From: VMDJ01 sp965659945
GTDB taxonomy: Bacteria > Pseudomonadota > Gammaproteobacteria > Chromatiales > Chromatiaceae
Direction: 5' to 3'
Length of the DNA: 9,832 bases
Assembly (NCBI GenBank): GCA_965659945.1
Contig: CBFHYJ010000057.1
Span: 1-9,832 of the forward strand
Numbering within the stretch: the first letter of the stretch is position 1; every line of letters starts with the position of its first letter. The notes below the pieces were generated by a model. That model saw only the letters and a program-made list of their open reading frames with translations. It was not told the origin of the DNA and made no database searches. Below, one piece after another: positions 1 to 6,517 of this stretch. The position numbers were made by a program, and so were the translations under genes.

Positions 1-292
1 GCGCCATCAGCACCATCGCTTCATAACAGGCAGAGTCACCGTGAGGGTGGAATTTACCCAACACGTCACCGACTGTACGTGCCGATTTTTTGTACTTAGC
101 GGCAGCTGATAATCCCAATTCGGACATCGCATAAACAATGCGTCGTTGTACTGGCTTTAGACCGTCACCAATGAATGGCAGCGCACGGTCCAAAATCACG
201 TACATGGAATAATCGAGATAGGCTTTTTCAGTGAATTCGCTGAGCGGCAAGCTTTCTGTGCCGTCATCGCTATAGCGGATTTCTTGTGACAT
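1..292 (-). CDS. parC: DNA topoisomerase IV subunit A (5' part, runs off left edge)
   Basis: This is the N-terminal 97 codons of ParC, the DNA-cleaving subunit of topoisomerase IV. With ParE it unlinks replicated chromosomes in the cytoplasm. The reading begins MSQEIRYSDDG and continues through a stretch almost identical to E. coli ParC: EFTEKAYLDYSMYV at residues 19-32, ALPFIGDGLKPVQRR at 37-51, and KKSARTVGDVLGKFHPHGDS at 68-87. The quinolone-determining positions equivalent to E. coli Ser80 and Glu84 are Ser87 and Glu91, so this part shows no classic resistance substitution. The catalytic tyrosine lies beyond the window. The start is fixed because an in-frame TAG lies three codons upstream. 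No Shine-Dalgarno sequence precedes it, and a 6-bp inverted repeat ends 2 bases before the ATG. The gene is 81 bases downstream of the DUF302 gene and may have its own promoter. Identity is very secure; GyrA is less likely given the ParC-type N-terminus and nearby parE. Confidence 0.96.
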   Translation of the reverse strand, partial: MSQEIRYSDDGTESLPLSEFTEKAYLDYSMYVILDRALPFIGDGLKPVQRRIVYAMSELGLSAAAKYKKSARTVGDVLGKFHPHGDSACYEAMVLMA

Positions 293-294
293 AA

Positions 295-324
295 GGTGCT
301 ATTAAAAACGTCTAACAAAGCACC
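295..324 (-). repeat. Inverted repeat immediately upstream of parC
   Basis: On the parC coding strand, GGTGCT (324-319) and AGCACC (300-295) can pair as a 6-bp stem around an 18-base A/T-rich loop. The 3' arm ends two bases before the parC ATG and occupies the place where a Shine-Dalgarno sequence would sit; none is visible. A TAAAAT hexamer (331-326), five of six matches to the -10 consensus, sits just before the 5' arm without a convincing -35. The element could be a translational control hairpin or an operator, but a 6-bp repeat with a long loop can arise by chance. Confidence 0.3.
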
Positions 325-373
325 AATTTTACACGCCTATGACACTCGCAACATGCCACGAGAAGCTTTATTT

Positions 374-844
374 TTATTGCAGCTTGTGTGCCCGCTCTGC
401 CGCCCGTAAGTCACTGAATATCGACAAGATATCGTGATGCCAATTTTTAAAATACTGCTGCATCATAGGGTCTTCTGGATAAAACCGATCAAAGACATGT
501 GGATTAACGATCGATAAAACCGTTTCTTCACGTTCTGCAACCACGGTTATCTTGTGTGGAATATACGAAACAAAATCTGGATGCGCTTTGGAGATTTCGC
601 GTGCCTCAGTGCCTTTACCAAAGAAGATAGAGCGATAAAAGTCCGTGGTATAGCCAAAGCTTTGCATACCGCCATCACACTTTTGTGTATGCGCAATCGA
701 GTAACCACGTTGCTCTAAAGCCGACTTTAAGTACTCGATAGCGACATCTGCTTTTATACTCATGCGTAACATCATCATGTCATTAGTAATCGCTTGCGCA
801 GACGATGCGACCGTAAAGAAAGCAGCCAGTAATAGCTTTTTCAT
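374..844 (-). CDS. Exported DUF302-family protein
   Basis: This small protein of 156 residues has unknown function. It has a clear Sec signal peptide: MKK, a hydrophobic stretch, then AQA at 16-18, with predicted cleavage after residue 18. The mature part resembles a DUF302 domain: an AIEYLKSALEQRGYSI helix-strand at about 35-50, a FFGKGTEAREISKAHPDF segment at 74-91, the YIPHK turn at 94-98 and a VLSIVNP strand at 109-115. The related domain in the preceding cytochrome has LPCR where this one has IPHK, so a conserved-type cysteine position is histidine here. A Met-rich patch (MMM and M at 23-28) follows the signal peptide. The start overlaps the cytochrome stop as ATGA and has a strong GGAGGAGG ribosome site 7 bases upstream, so the two are almost certainly co-translated. 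It probably works in the periplasm with that cytochrome. The family call rests on pattern similarity by eye. Confidence 0.72.
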   Translation of the reverse strand: MKKLLLAAFFTVASSAQAITNDMMMLRMSIKADVAIEYLKSALEQRGYSIAHTQKCDGGMQSFGYTTDFYRSIFFGKGTEAREISKAHPDFVSYIPHKITVVAEREETVLSIVNPHVFDRFYPEDPMMQQYFKNWHHDILSIFSDLRAAERAHKLQ

Positions 845-1893
845 AGCGACGCCTCCTCCATGATGCTATTGAGACCTTCATTCATCGCTGCCCAAAGACG
901 CACAAGATTATCGTTGTTAAACCAACGTGAAACGACCTTCAAATTAGGTGCAACTAGCAACACGGTGCCATCTTCTTGTTCAAGAATGGTAATCCGGCAA
1001 GGCAAAACAACCCCAACACGCGGCTCAATCGCGAGCATGCCGTAGAGTTCATTAAAGTTGCAAAAACGGATACCAACCTGACGCTTATTCACCATAAATT
1101 CGTCGAGCAAACCTTGTTCGAGGTAACGATCAGGAAAGATGCGGAAGTTAGCACCAACCAAGGACTGCTTAACGTTATTCACCGTGGTATCAAAATCATA
1201 GGGTGATTCAATCATCACCGTTGGACGCTCATCTTCAGGCAATGGTGGCGCGACTTGTTGATCTGAGCCCATCAACCGGATGAAAGCAACAATATCCGCC
1301 ACCCCTTGGTCATCTAACAAGCCAACATCTTTAAAGCCCAACATGCCGGAATCTTTACGGCCATGCTTAATCGCAAATTCCAAGATTGGATCAGATGCTG
1401 AAGCTAAAAAACCTGGATTAGTAATTGAAGGAGGCATGACCATAAACCCCCGATGGCGAGATAAAGTCACACCTGTACCCTCACCTGCACCTGAGCCATC
1501 TTCCGCATGACACGTCACGCAATGCAGACGATAAAGTCCCTCTCCACGATCAGAATGACCACTTAAATGGGATGCCTCAAACACGACACTTTTGGTATTC
1601 GACGCTGACCGCATGTAATCGACGATGGAGCGTACATCTTCCAAACTGAAATCTGTATATGCCGGCATAACGCGGCCGGGGCGACCGAGTTGGATAGTAC
1701 GTATGAGATAGAGATCATCAACGTTTTCCATCTTTTCAGGGGTTAACGGAAGACCTATTCCCCCCTTGCCGCCAAACTGATGGCACGCGGCACAATGCTG
1801 ACCAAACAGCATTTCACCTCGAGCGTCAGCAAATGTGCTTGAAGAGACAACAATCAAACTCAGCACAAACAGACAGGCTAAAGGTCGCAACAT
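841..1893 (-). CDS. Periplasmic dihaem cytochrome c with C-terminal DUF302 domain
   Basis: This 350-residue exported protein combines two class I cytochrome c domains with a DUF302 domain. An N-terminal hydrophobic signal (residues about 3-22, likely cleavage after TFA at 20-22) leads to haem site 1, CAACH at 34-38, with Met76 (GRVMPAY) as probable axial ligand. Haem site 2 is CVTCH at 125-129, with Met184 (SGMLGF) or Met153 as candidate ligand. A proline-rich linker (about 213-224) joins the DUF302 region, about 226-345, which contains RFCNFNELYGML (276-287) and the VLPCRITIL segment (297-305) typical of the LPCR type of this family. The role is presumably periplasmic electron transfer coupled to whatever DUF302 binds; donor and acceptor are unknown. 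An AGGAG ribosome site lies 6 bases before the ATG, and the stop overlaps the downstream DUF302 gene by four bases. The haem assignments are secure; the DUF302 call is good but made by eye. Confidence 0.88.
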   Translation of the reverse strand: MLRPLACLFVLSLIVVSSSTFADARGEMLFGQHCAACHQFGGKGGIGLPLTPEKMENVDDLYLIRTIQLGRPGRVMPAYTDFSLEDVRSIVDYMRSASNTKSVVFEASHLSGHSDRGEGLYRLHCVTCHAEDGSGAGEGTGVTLSRHRGFMVMPPSITNPGFLASASDPILEFAIKHGRKDSGMLGFKDVGLLDDQGVADIVAFIRLMGSDQQVAPPLPEDERPTVMIESPYDFDTTVNNVKQSLVGANFRIFPDRYLEQGLLDEFMVNKRQVGIRFCNFNELYGMLAIEPRVGVVLPCRITILEQEDGTVLLVAPNLKVVSRWFNNDNLVRLWAAMNEGLNSIMEEASL

Positions 1894-1925
1894 TATTCAC
1901 TCCTGAAACAATGTGATTTAGTTTA

Positions 1926-1954
1926 AGGATAGCAAAATAGGCTACAAGTGCTAA
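1926..1954 (-). promoter_or_regulatory. Candidate sigma-70 promoter for the cytochrome/DUF302 pair
   Basis: In the 87-base gap between the amidohydrolase stop and the cytochrome start, the minus strand reads TTAGCA (1954-1949), 17 bases, then TATCCT (1931-1926). Each hexamer matches four of six consensus bases and the spacing is ideal. Transcription would begin near 1919, giving a leader of about 25 bases that includes the AGGAG ribosome site. The gap is the largest within the minus-strand block, which fits a separate start. The individual matches are weak, so read-through from parE remains the alternative. Confidence 0.3.
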
Positions 1955-1980
1955 CTAACTGTTATTTGATGCGCGTCAGC

Positions 1981-2892
1981 TCAATGAACTCTAAAGAATC
2001 GCTCTGCATTCTGCGTTGCCAATTTTATTTGTGTGCTTTCCGGCAAAAAACTTAACCACTGACGATGAAAATTAATGAACCTTGGCAACTCCTGCCAACC
2101 ATTATCCGGCTCATCCCACATCGAATGACGATCAACCGGCCACACCGTGTCAGAACCTATCACAAATCGATCGTCATACTTCAAAATCAATTTTTCCCAA
2201 TCTGGCAGCAACCGTCCTTCATCATTGGTTATCGGATGACTAACATAACGCCATGGATCTCGCGCTGCCAAATCCATAATCACATTCGGACATACCTCTA
2301 ATATCTCTGCAACTTCATCAGGATCAAGAATTGCCCCCGCATGCGCAAATAAAAATCGGTTATCTGGGTTTGCACGACATAACCGAATGGAGGGGATGTT
2401 TCTTGAAAACTCGTTATGCACCATCAAAGGCAGATCATATTTAAGACCTAGCTCCAACAGCTTGACCATTACTGGGCTTTTATTCCATTTCGCAGAAAAG
2501 CCACCTAATAGGTGTAACTCACCGATACCTTGGTATTGCCCTGTTGCTAAATCACACTGGGCCTTTTCGAGGCTTTTCTTTTTAAATTGCCATTCCATTT
2601 TGTCGCCACTAAAACGATAAGGGCTCCAAAAGGTAATCACGCGCTCTGGCGCGAGCTTTTTTAGTTTAAGGGCGTTATCAGCGGGCGTGCCGATTACTAC
2701 CACACGGGTGACGCCGGCTTTATCGAGCATTTCAATGGCCTGCTCAGGGGTGGTGACTTCTTCTTGATCCCATTTGTAATGGGTATGCACATCAAAAATA
2801 GGCAGTGGCTTTGCGCTGGCCTGAATACTGATCAACAGACCTAAGCATAATCCGCTTAAACCTCGGCCAAATCGCCTTTCTTTTGTAACCAT
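1981..2892 (-). CDS. Exported amidohydrolase (amidohydrolase_2-like, TIM-barrel metal hydrolase)
   Basis: This 303-residue protein belongs to the amidohydrolase superfamily. The first 27 residues look like a signal peptide: a basic start (KERRFGR), a hydrophobic core (LSGLCLGLLISI) and ASA at 25-27, so the enzyme is probably periplasmic. The metal-site pattern is intact: HxH at His36/His38 in FDVHTHY, His159 in LPLMVHNEF, His184 in LFAHAGA, and Asp248 in VIGSDTVWP. That order fits the COG2159-type family, whose members include decarboxylases and lactone hydrolases. The substrate cannot be read from the sequence. The start at 2892 lies 37 bases inside parE but has an AGGGGA ribosome site 9 bases upstream, and no later ATG would keep the signal peptide. 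Three 60-base lines counted here had 42-43% GC, below most lines counted in parE. The next gene is a periplasmic cytochrome, so a shared envelope pathway is possible. Confidence 0.85.
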   Translation of the reverse strand: MVTKERRFGRGLSGLCLGLLISIQASAKPLPIFDVHTHYKWDQEEVTTPEQAIEMLDKAGVTRVVVIGTPADNALKLKKLAPERVITFWSPYRFSGDKMEWQFKKKSLEKAQCDLATGQYQGIGELHLLGGFSAKWNKSPVMVKLLELGLKYDLPLMVHNEFSRNIPSIRLCRANPDNRFLFAHAGAILDPDEVAEILEVCPNVIMDLAARDPWRYVSHPITNDEGRLLPDWEKLILKYDDRFVIGSDTVWPVDRHSMWDEPDNGWQELPRFINFHRQWLSFLPESTQIKLATQNAERFFRVH

Positions 2893-4739
2893 GCTTTGCG
2901 ATCCCCTGCGCGCTTCTTTGCTAGCAGCATATCCAAAATACGGTTTGTGTTATCCCCAGCATCAATGGTTAATTGCACCAAGCGACGCGTATCAGGATGA
3001 ATGGTCGTTTCACGCAATTGCGCTGGGTTCATCTCACCCAAGCCTTTGAAGCGTTGTATTGACACCTTACCGCGAATCTTTTCCGCTTCAATCCGATCTA
3101 GCACACCTTGTCGCTCTGATTCATCGAGTGCGTAGTAAACCTCTTTACCCACATCAATACGATACAACGGCGGCATGGCCACATACACGTGACCTTCTTG
3201 TACCAACTTGCGGAAGTGACGTACAAACAGTGCACACAACAACGTTGCAATGTGCGCACCGTCAGAGTCCGCATCAGCCAAGATACAGATCTTGCCAAAA
3301 CGTAATTTAGATAGATCATCAGAACCCGGCTCAACGCCAATCGCGACGGAAATATCGTGCACCTCTTGCGAAGCTAAGACTTCCGTGGGATCGACTTCCC
3401 AGGTATTCAAAATCTTTCCGCGCAACGGCATGATCGCTTGGAAATTTTTATCGCGCGCCTGCTTAGCAGAACCACCTGCAGAGTCACCCTCTACTAAGAA
3501 CAACTCAGTACGCTCTTGATCATCGGATAAGCAATCTGCCAACTTGCCTGGCAATGCCGGCCCCTGGCTGACTTTTTTACGCGCGACTTTTTTGCCCGCA
3601 CGCTGACGTGCTTGCGCGGCATTAATTGCCAATTCAGCAATCTGCTCTCCAAAATCGGTATGTTGATTTAACCAAAGACCAAACGAATCTTTCACCACAC
3701 CCGAGACAAACGCTGCACATTCACGTGATGACAAACGCTCTTTGGTTTGTCCTGAGAACTGAGGGTCAGCCAGCTTCACTGACAAGATGTAGCTCACGTT
3801 ATTCCAGACATCATCTGGCGCCAGCTTTACGCCGCGCGGCAATAAGTTACGAAACTCGCAGAACTCACGTACCGCATCAGTCAAACCTGTCCGCAAGCCA
3901 TTAACATGTGTACCGCCCTGAGCGGTTGGAATCAGGTTCACATAACTTTCAGAAACCGATTCACCGCCTTCTGGCAACCACAAGACGGCCCAATCAGCGG
4001 CTTCTGCATTACCTGCCATCGCACCAATAAAAGGCGTTTCTGGCAAGGTGGTTGTTCCTTGCAGCTCATCCATCAAATAATCTTGTAAGCCGTCGGCATA
4101 ACACCAGACATCCGAGTCTTTTTGCCCTTCTTGATGGAAATGAATCTCCAAGCCCGGGCATAACACCGCTTTAGCACGCAGATTATGTTGTAGCTGTTTA
4201 ACGCTGAACTTTGGGCTATCAAAGAACTGGGCATCTGGCCAAAAGCGAACGCGCGTACCGGTATTGGCTTTACCCACTTTGCCAACTACTTCGAGCTCAG
4301 ATTTCTTTTCACTGTTCGCAAATGAGATGTTGAACTCTTCGCCGCCACGTTTGACCCAAACCTCAAGGTGTTTGGACAAGGCATTAACCACTGAGATACC
4401 CACACCGTGCAAACCGCCTGAGAACTGGTAGTTATCATTCGAAAACTTACCGCCAGCATGCAGCTTGGTGAGAATCAATTCAACGCCAGAGAGGCCTTGT
4501 TCAGGATGGATATCCACCGGCATGCCGCGGCCATCATCGGCAACCTCAAGAGAGCCGTCTTTAAAGAGCGTGACTTCGATTTTTTTGGCATGACCGGCCA
4601 TCGCTTCGTCGACGCTGTTGTCGATAACCTCTTGCGCGAGGTGATTAGGTCGATCGGTATTGGTGTACATACCAGGGCGCTTACGCACTGGCTCAAGACC
4701 ACTTAGTACCTCGATGGATGACGCATCGTAATTGCTCAT
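2856..4739 (-). CDS. parE: DNA topoisomerase IV subunit B (ATPase)
   Basis: ParE supplies ATP hydrolysis and the TOPRIM metal site to topoisomerase IV, the chromosome decatenase. At 627 residues it has the usual gammaproteobacterial ParE length and lacks the large insert of GyrB. GHKL ATPase motifs are present: EVIDNSVDEA at 37-46 with catalytic Glu37 and Asn41, DDGRGMP at 68-74, and GGLHGVG at 108-114. The transducer contains QTKERLSS at 331-338. The TOPRIM domain shows EGDSAGG at 417-423 and DADSD at 489-493, and QRFKGLGEMNP lies at 562-572. The C-terminus WLQKKGDLAEV matches the normal family ending, so the downstream overlap has not truncated it. The gene begins 23 bases after the CNP1-like gene, probably on the same transcript, with a modest AGAAG ribosome site 7 bases before the ATG. 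parC follows three genes later. Identification is secure. Confidence 0.97.
   Translation of the reverse strand: MSNYDASSIEVLSGLEPVRKRPGMYTNTDRPNHLAQEVIDNSVDEAMAGHAKKIEVTLFKDGSLEVADDGRGMPVDIHPEQGLSGVELILTKLHAGGKFSNDNYQFSGGLHGVGISVVNALSKHLEVWVKRGGEEFNISFANSEKKSELEVVGKVGKANTGTRVRFWPDAQFFDSPKFSVKQLQHNLRAKAVLCPGLEIHFHQEGQKDSDVWCYADGLQDYLMDELQGTTTLPETPFIGAMAGNAEAADWAVLWLPEGGESVSESYVNLIPTAQGGTHVNGLRTGLTDAVREFCEFRNLLPRGVKLAPDDVWNNVSYILSVKLADPQFSGQTKERLSSRECAAFVSGVVKDSFGLWLNQHTDFGEQIAELAINAAQARQRAGKKVARKKVSQGPALPGKLADCLSDDQERTELFLVEGDSAGGSAKQARDKNFQAIMPLRGKILNTWEVDPTEVLASQEVHDISVAIGVEPGSDDLSKLRFGKICILADADSDGAHIATLLCALFVRHFRKLVQEGHVYVAMPPLYRIDVGKEVYYALDESERQGVLDRIEAEKIRGKVSIQRFKGLGEMNPAQLRETTIHPDTRRLVQLTIDAGDNTNRILDMLLAKKRAGDRKAWLQKKGDLAEV
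2902..2907 (-). promoter_or_regulatory. Ribosome binding site of the amidohydrolase, inside parE
   Basis: On the minus strand AGGGGA lies 9 bases before the amidohydrolase ATG and within the last codons of parE. It supports the overlapping start at 2892 and suggests that ribosomes finishing parE can reinitiate there. Confidence 0.55.
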
Positions 4740-4762
4740 TAAGAAACTTCTCGTTTTATTTT

Positions 4763-5275
4763 TTAATATCGCAGTTGCTTCACTGCATGCTCAGACTTTG
4801 GGCGGACATCATCACAAATGTAGTCTCGAGCCACTTCTGCCCGATAGGTGCCACCACGAATTTTTTTCCATCGTGGCATCTTCACAACCCGTAAAGGCTT
4901 TGACCGAGTGGGATTAGCATAGGCATACACTTTGTACTCACCAGTCGCACAACGAATTCCTTCATAAGTACCGTTATAGGCATTATCAGAACGCACCACA
5001 AACCATGTTCGAGTCACATAGTCTTTATCACTTACCGTGACATTCTCAAGATCCATCGAGAAACGCATCCCCGATGGCATCGCATCAAGCTTGTCGACAC
5101 GCAGCTGTTTAAGGTTTTCTTCCTGGGGCAACTTATTGACCTGCGTCTCGATCTCTACCCAAGGCACTTCCAATGAGGGATCGTAACCATTCTCAATCGG
5201 CGCATAAGGATCGTAGGCCTCGACAGCAAATATCTGGGTCGAGAAGATCAAAAAAAGCAGAGGGAGTTTTTTCAT
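4763..5275 (-). CDS. Exported CNP1-like family protein
   Basis: This 170-residue protein has a Sec signal peptide (MKK, then LPLLFLIFSTQIFA; cleavage after Ala17 or Ala20) and no further membrane segment, so it should be periplasmic. The mature part carries signs of the CNP1-like family, known mostly from beta- and gammaproteobacteria and without a firm function: PWVEIETQVNKLP near 38-50, a FSMDLENVTVSDKDYVTRTWFV-type strand region at about 72-93, TYEGIRC at 103-109, and DYIC at 151-154. Cys109 and Cys154 could form a disulphide. The gene lies 23 bases upstream of parE on the same strand, so it is probably the first gene of the transcript reaching parE. No ribosome site precedes the ATG, while a TAGAAT hexamer ends 8 bases before it, so the message could be leaderless or nearly so. 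The family call is fairly confident; the function is unknown. Confidence 0.8.
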   Translation of the reverse strand: MKKLPLLFLIFSTQIFAVEAYDPYAPIENGYDPSLEVPWVEIETQVNKLPQEENLKQLRVDKLDAMPSGMRFSMDLENVTVSDKDYVTRTWFVVRSDNAYNGTYEGIRCATGEYKVYAYANPTRSKPLRVVKMPRWKKIRGGTYRAEVARDYICDDVRPKSEHAVKQLRY

Positions 5276-5283
5276 GAGCGGGA

Positions 5284-5337
5284 ATTCTACCTGTTCTCAA
5301 AGGCCACTGCGCAAGCATCGCGACTGTCGGTTAGAAT
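5284..5337. promoter_or_regulatory. Candidate symmetric divergent promoter pair (CNP1-like/parE and xseB)
   Basis: The 84-base divergent gap holds a TAGAAT hexamer on the plus strand at 5332-5337 and another on the minus strand at 5289-5284. Each matches five of six bases of the -10 consensus. Both lie exactly 18 bases from a central TGCGCA palindrome (5308-5313), which could act as a shared, poor -35 (three of six matches) or as an operator. The plus start would fall near 5344, 16 bases before xseB. The minus start would fall at or just before the CNP1-like ATG. The octamer GGAATTCT also occurs twice here (5281-5288 and 5350-5357). The arrangement is read directly; promoter activity is inferred. 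Confidence 0.4.
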
Positions 5338-5359
5338 GCGCACATTGAAGGAATTCTCT

Positions 5360-5590
5360 ATGACGAAAAAAGCCAAACAAAGTTCTTTTGAAGATGCGCT
5401 AAACGAGCTCGAAGCACTGGTTGAGCAAATGGAAAGTGGTGATCTGTCGCTTGATCAGTCATTGGCCGCTTTTGAAAAAGGCGTAGCACTCACTCGTCAG
5501 TGCCAAAAAGCACTCAGCGAAGCTGAGCTTAAAGTCCAAACACTGACTAGCGCTGATGGCGAGCCTGAGCCATTCGATGATGACGCTTGA
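5360..5590 (+). CDS. xseB: Exodeoxyribonuclease VII small subunit
   Basis: XseB is the small subunit that assembles in several copies on XseA to form exonuclease VII, a cytoplasmic single-strand DNA exonuclease used in repair. The 76-residue product is close to the usual 75-85. It shows the family signature: SFEDALNELEALVEQMESGD, then LSLDQSLAAFEKGVAL and CQKALSEAELKVQTL, forming two helices with the conserved LE-LV-LE-G-L pattern, followed by an acidic tail (EPEPFDDDA). The ATG at 5360 is preferred over an in-frame ATG 24 bases upstream because GAAGGA lies 7 bases before it and the family begins here. The 3' end overlaps ispA, the usual proteobacterial arrangement, so the two are translated together. 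The partner gene xseA is not in the window. Confidence 0.94.
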   Translation: MTKKAKQSSFEDALNELEALVEQMESGDLSLDQSLAAFEKGVALTRQCQKALSEAELKVQTLTSADGEPEPFDDDA

Positions 5591-6476
5591 ACCGGCGCTT
5601 GCTGAACTTTTTTCTCTTGCTAAAAAACGTGTCGAGAACACACTCGAAAGCATTCTACCGGCTGTAGCCAGCGAACCTTCTCGCTTACACACGGCGATGC
5701 GCTATGCCGCGCTAGGTGAAGGTAAACGCGTGCGACCTTTACTAGTCTATGCCGCCTCACAAGCAGTTTATTCAGATTATTCATCGTCCGACTCAGCAGC
5801 AGCCGCGGTTGAGCTGATCCATGCCTACTCGCTTGTGCATGATGACCTTCCCGCTATGGATGACGATGATCTTCGCCGTGGTCGCGCCACGGTGCACAAA
5901 GCTTTCGATGAAGGAACTGCGGTACTGGTTGGTGATGCACTCCAGACGCTGGCTTTCGATGTTCTTATTAATGATGAGCACATCGCCGATTGCACCAAGC
6001 TAGAGATGTTGAAATGGCTCTCGCGTGCGAGCGGAGTCGCCGGCATGGTGGGTGGTCAGGCACTGGATATTCAATCAGTAGACGTCGAACTGGATCTTAA
6101 ACATCTCGAGCAGATGCACAATCTGAAAACTGGCGCCTTGATCGAGGCCAGCGTTGCTCTCGGCGCTCTTTCCAACCCAAAGCTTGATAGTGACGATTTC
6201 GACAAATTGGTCATCTATGCCAAATGCATCGGTCTCGCATTTCAGGTTAAAGATGACCTTTTGGACATCGAAGCGAGCAGTGAAACCCTCGGAAAAACTC
6301 AGGGTAAAGATGCGGCGGCAAACAAACCTACTTACCCTGCGCTTTTAGGTCTTGAAGGCGCACGGGATAAAGCCAATGCTCTCCTCGAGCAAGCCCTTGA
6401 AGCACTTGAGAATTTTGGTGATTCCGCCGATCCCTTGCGTGATCTGGCCAAATACATCGTTCAGCGCGACCATTAA
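5577..6476 (+). CDS. ispA: Farnesyl diphosphate synthase (geranyltranstransferase)
   Basis: IspA condenses isopentenyl diphosphate with dimethylallyl and geranyl diphosphate to make farnesyl diphosphate, the precursor of quinone side chains and undecaprenyl carriers. With this start it has 299 residues, the same as E. coli IspA. The sequence shows GEGKRVRPLLVYA at about 47-59, the first Asp-rich motif HDDLPAMDDDDLRRG at 88-102, GDALQTLAF at 119-127, GMVGGQALD at 156-164, KTGALI at 184-189, and the second Asp-rich motif DDLLD at 226-230. Tyr and Ser just before the first motif (AYSLVHDD) fit a C15 product. The start is uncertain: ATG codons exist at 5556, 5577 and 5580, none with a strong ribosome site. 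5577 was chosen for family length and its 14-base overlap with the xseB end, which implies translational coupling. The usual downstream dxs gene is missing. Confidence 0.94.
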   Translation: MMTLEPALAELFSLAKKRVENTLESILPAVASEPSRLHTAMRYAALGEGKRVRPLLVYAASQAVYSDYSSSDSAAAAVELIHAYSLVHDDLPAMDDDDLRRGRATVHKAFDEGTAVLVGDALQTLAFDVLINDEHIADCTKLEMLKWLSRASGVAGMVGGQALDIQSVDVELDLKHLEQMHNLKTGALIEASVALGALSNPKLDSDDFDKLVIYAKCIGLAFQVKDDLLDIEASSETLGKTQGKDAAANKPTYPALLGLEGARDKANALLEQALEALENFGDSADPLRDLAKYIVQRDH

Positions 6477-6517
6477 CTCGCTATGACGCACTGAAATCGG
6501 CATAATGCACGGCCATT

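Noticed and set aside
2857..2892. Tat signal in the amidohydrolase
   Set aside because: An RR pair occurs (KERRFGR), but the spacing to Phe does not fit the twin-arginine consensus; a Sec signal is simpler.
3098..3340. 80-codon minus-strand reading frame inside parE
   Set aside because: It lies wholly within the conserved TOPRIM-coding part of parE in another frame, has no ribosome site and resembles no family; it is a frame shadow.
3626..3904. 92-codon plus-strand reading frame opposite parE
   Set aside because: It is antisense to conserved parE codons, with no promoter, ribosome site or recognisable domain.
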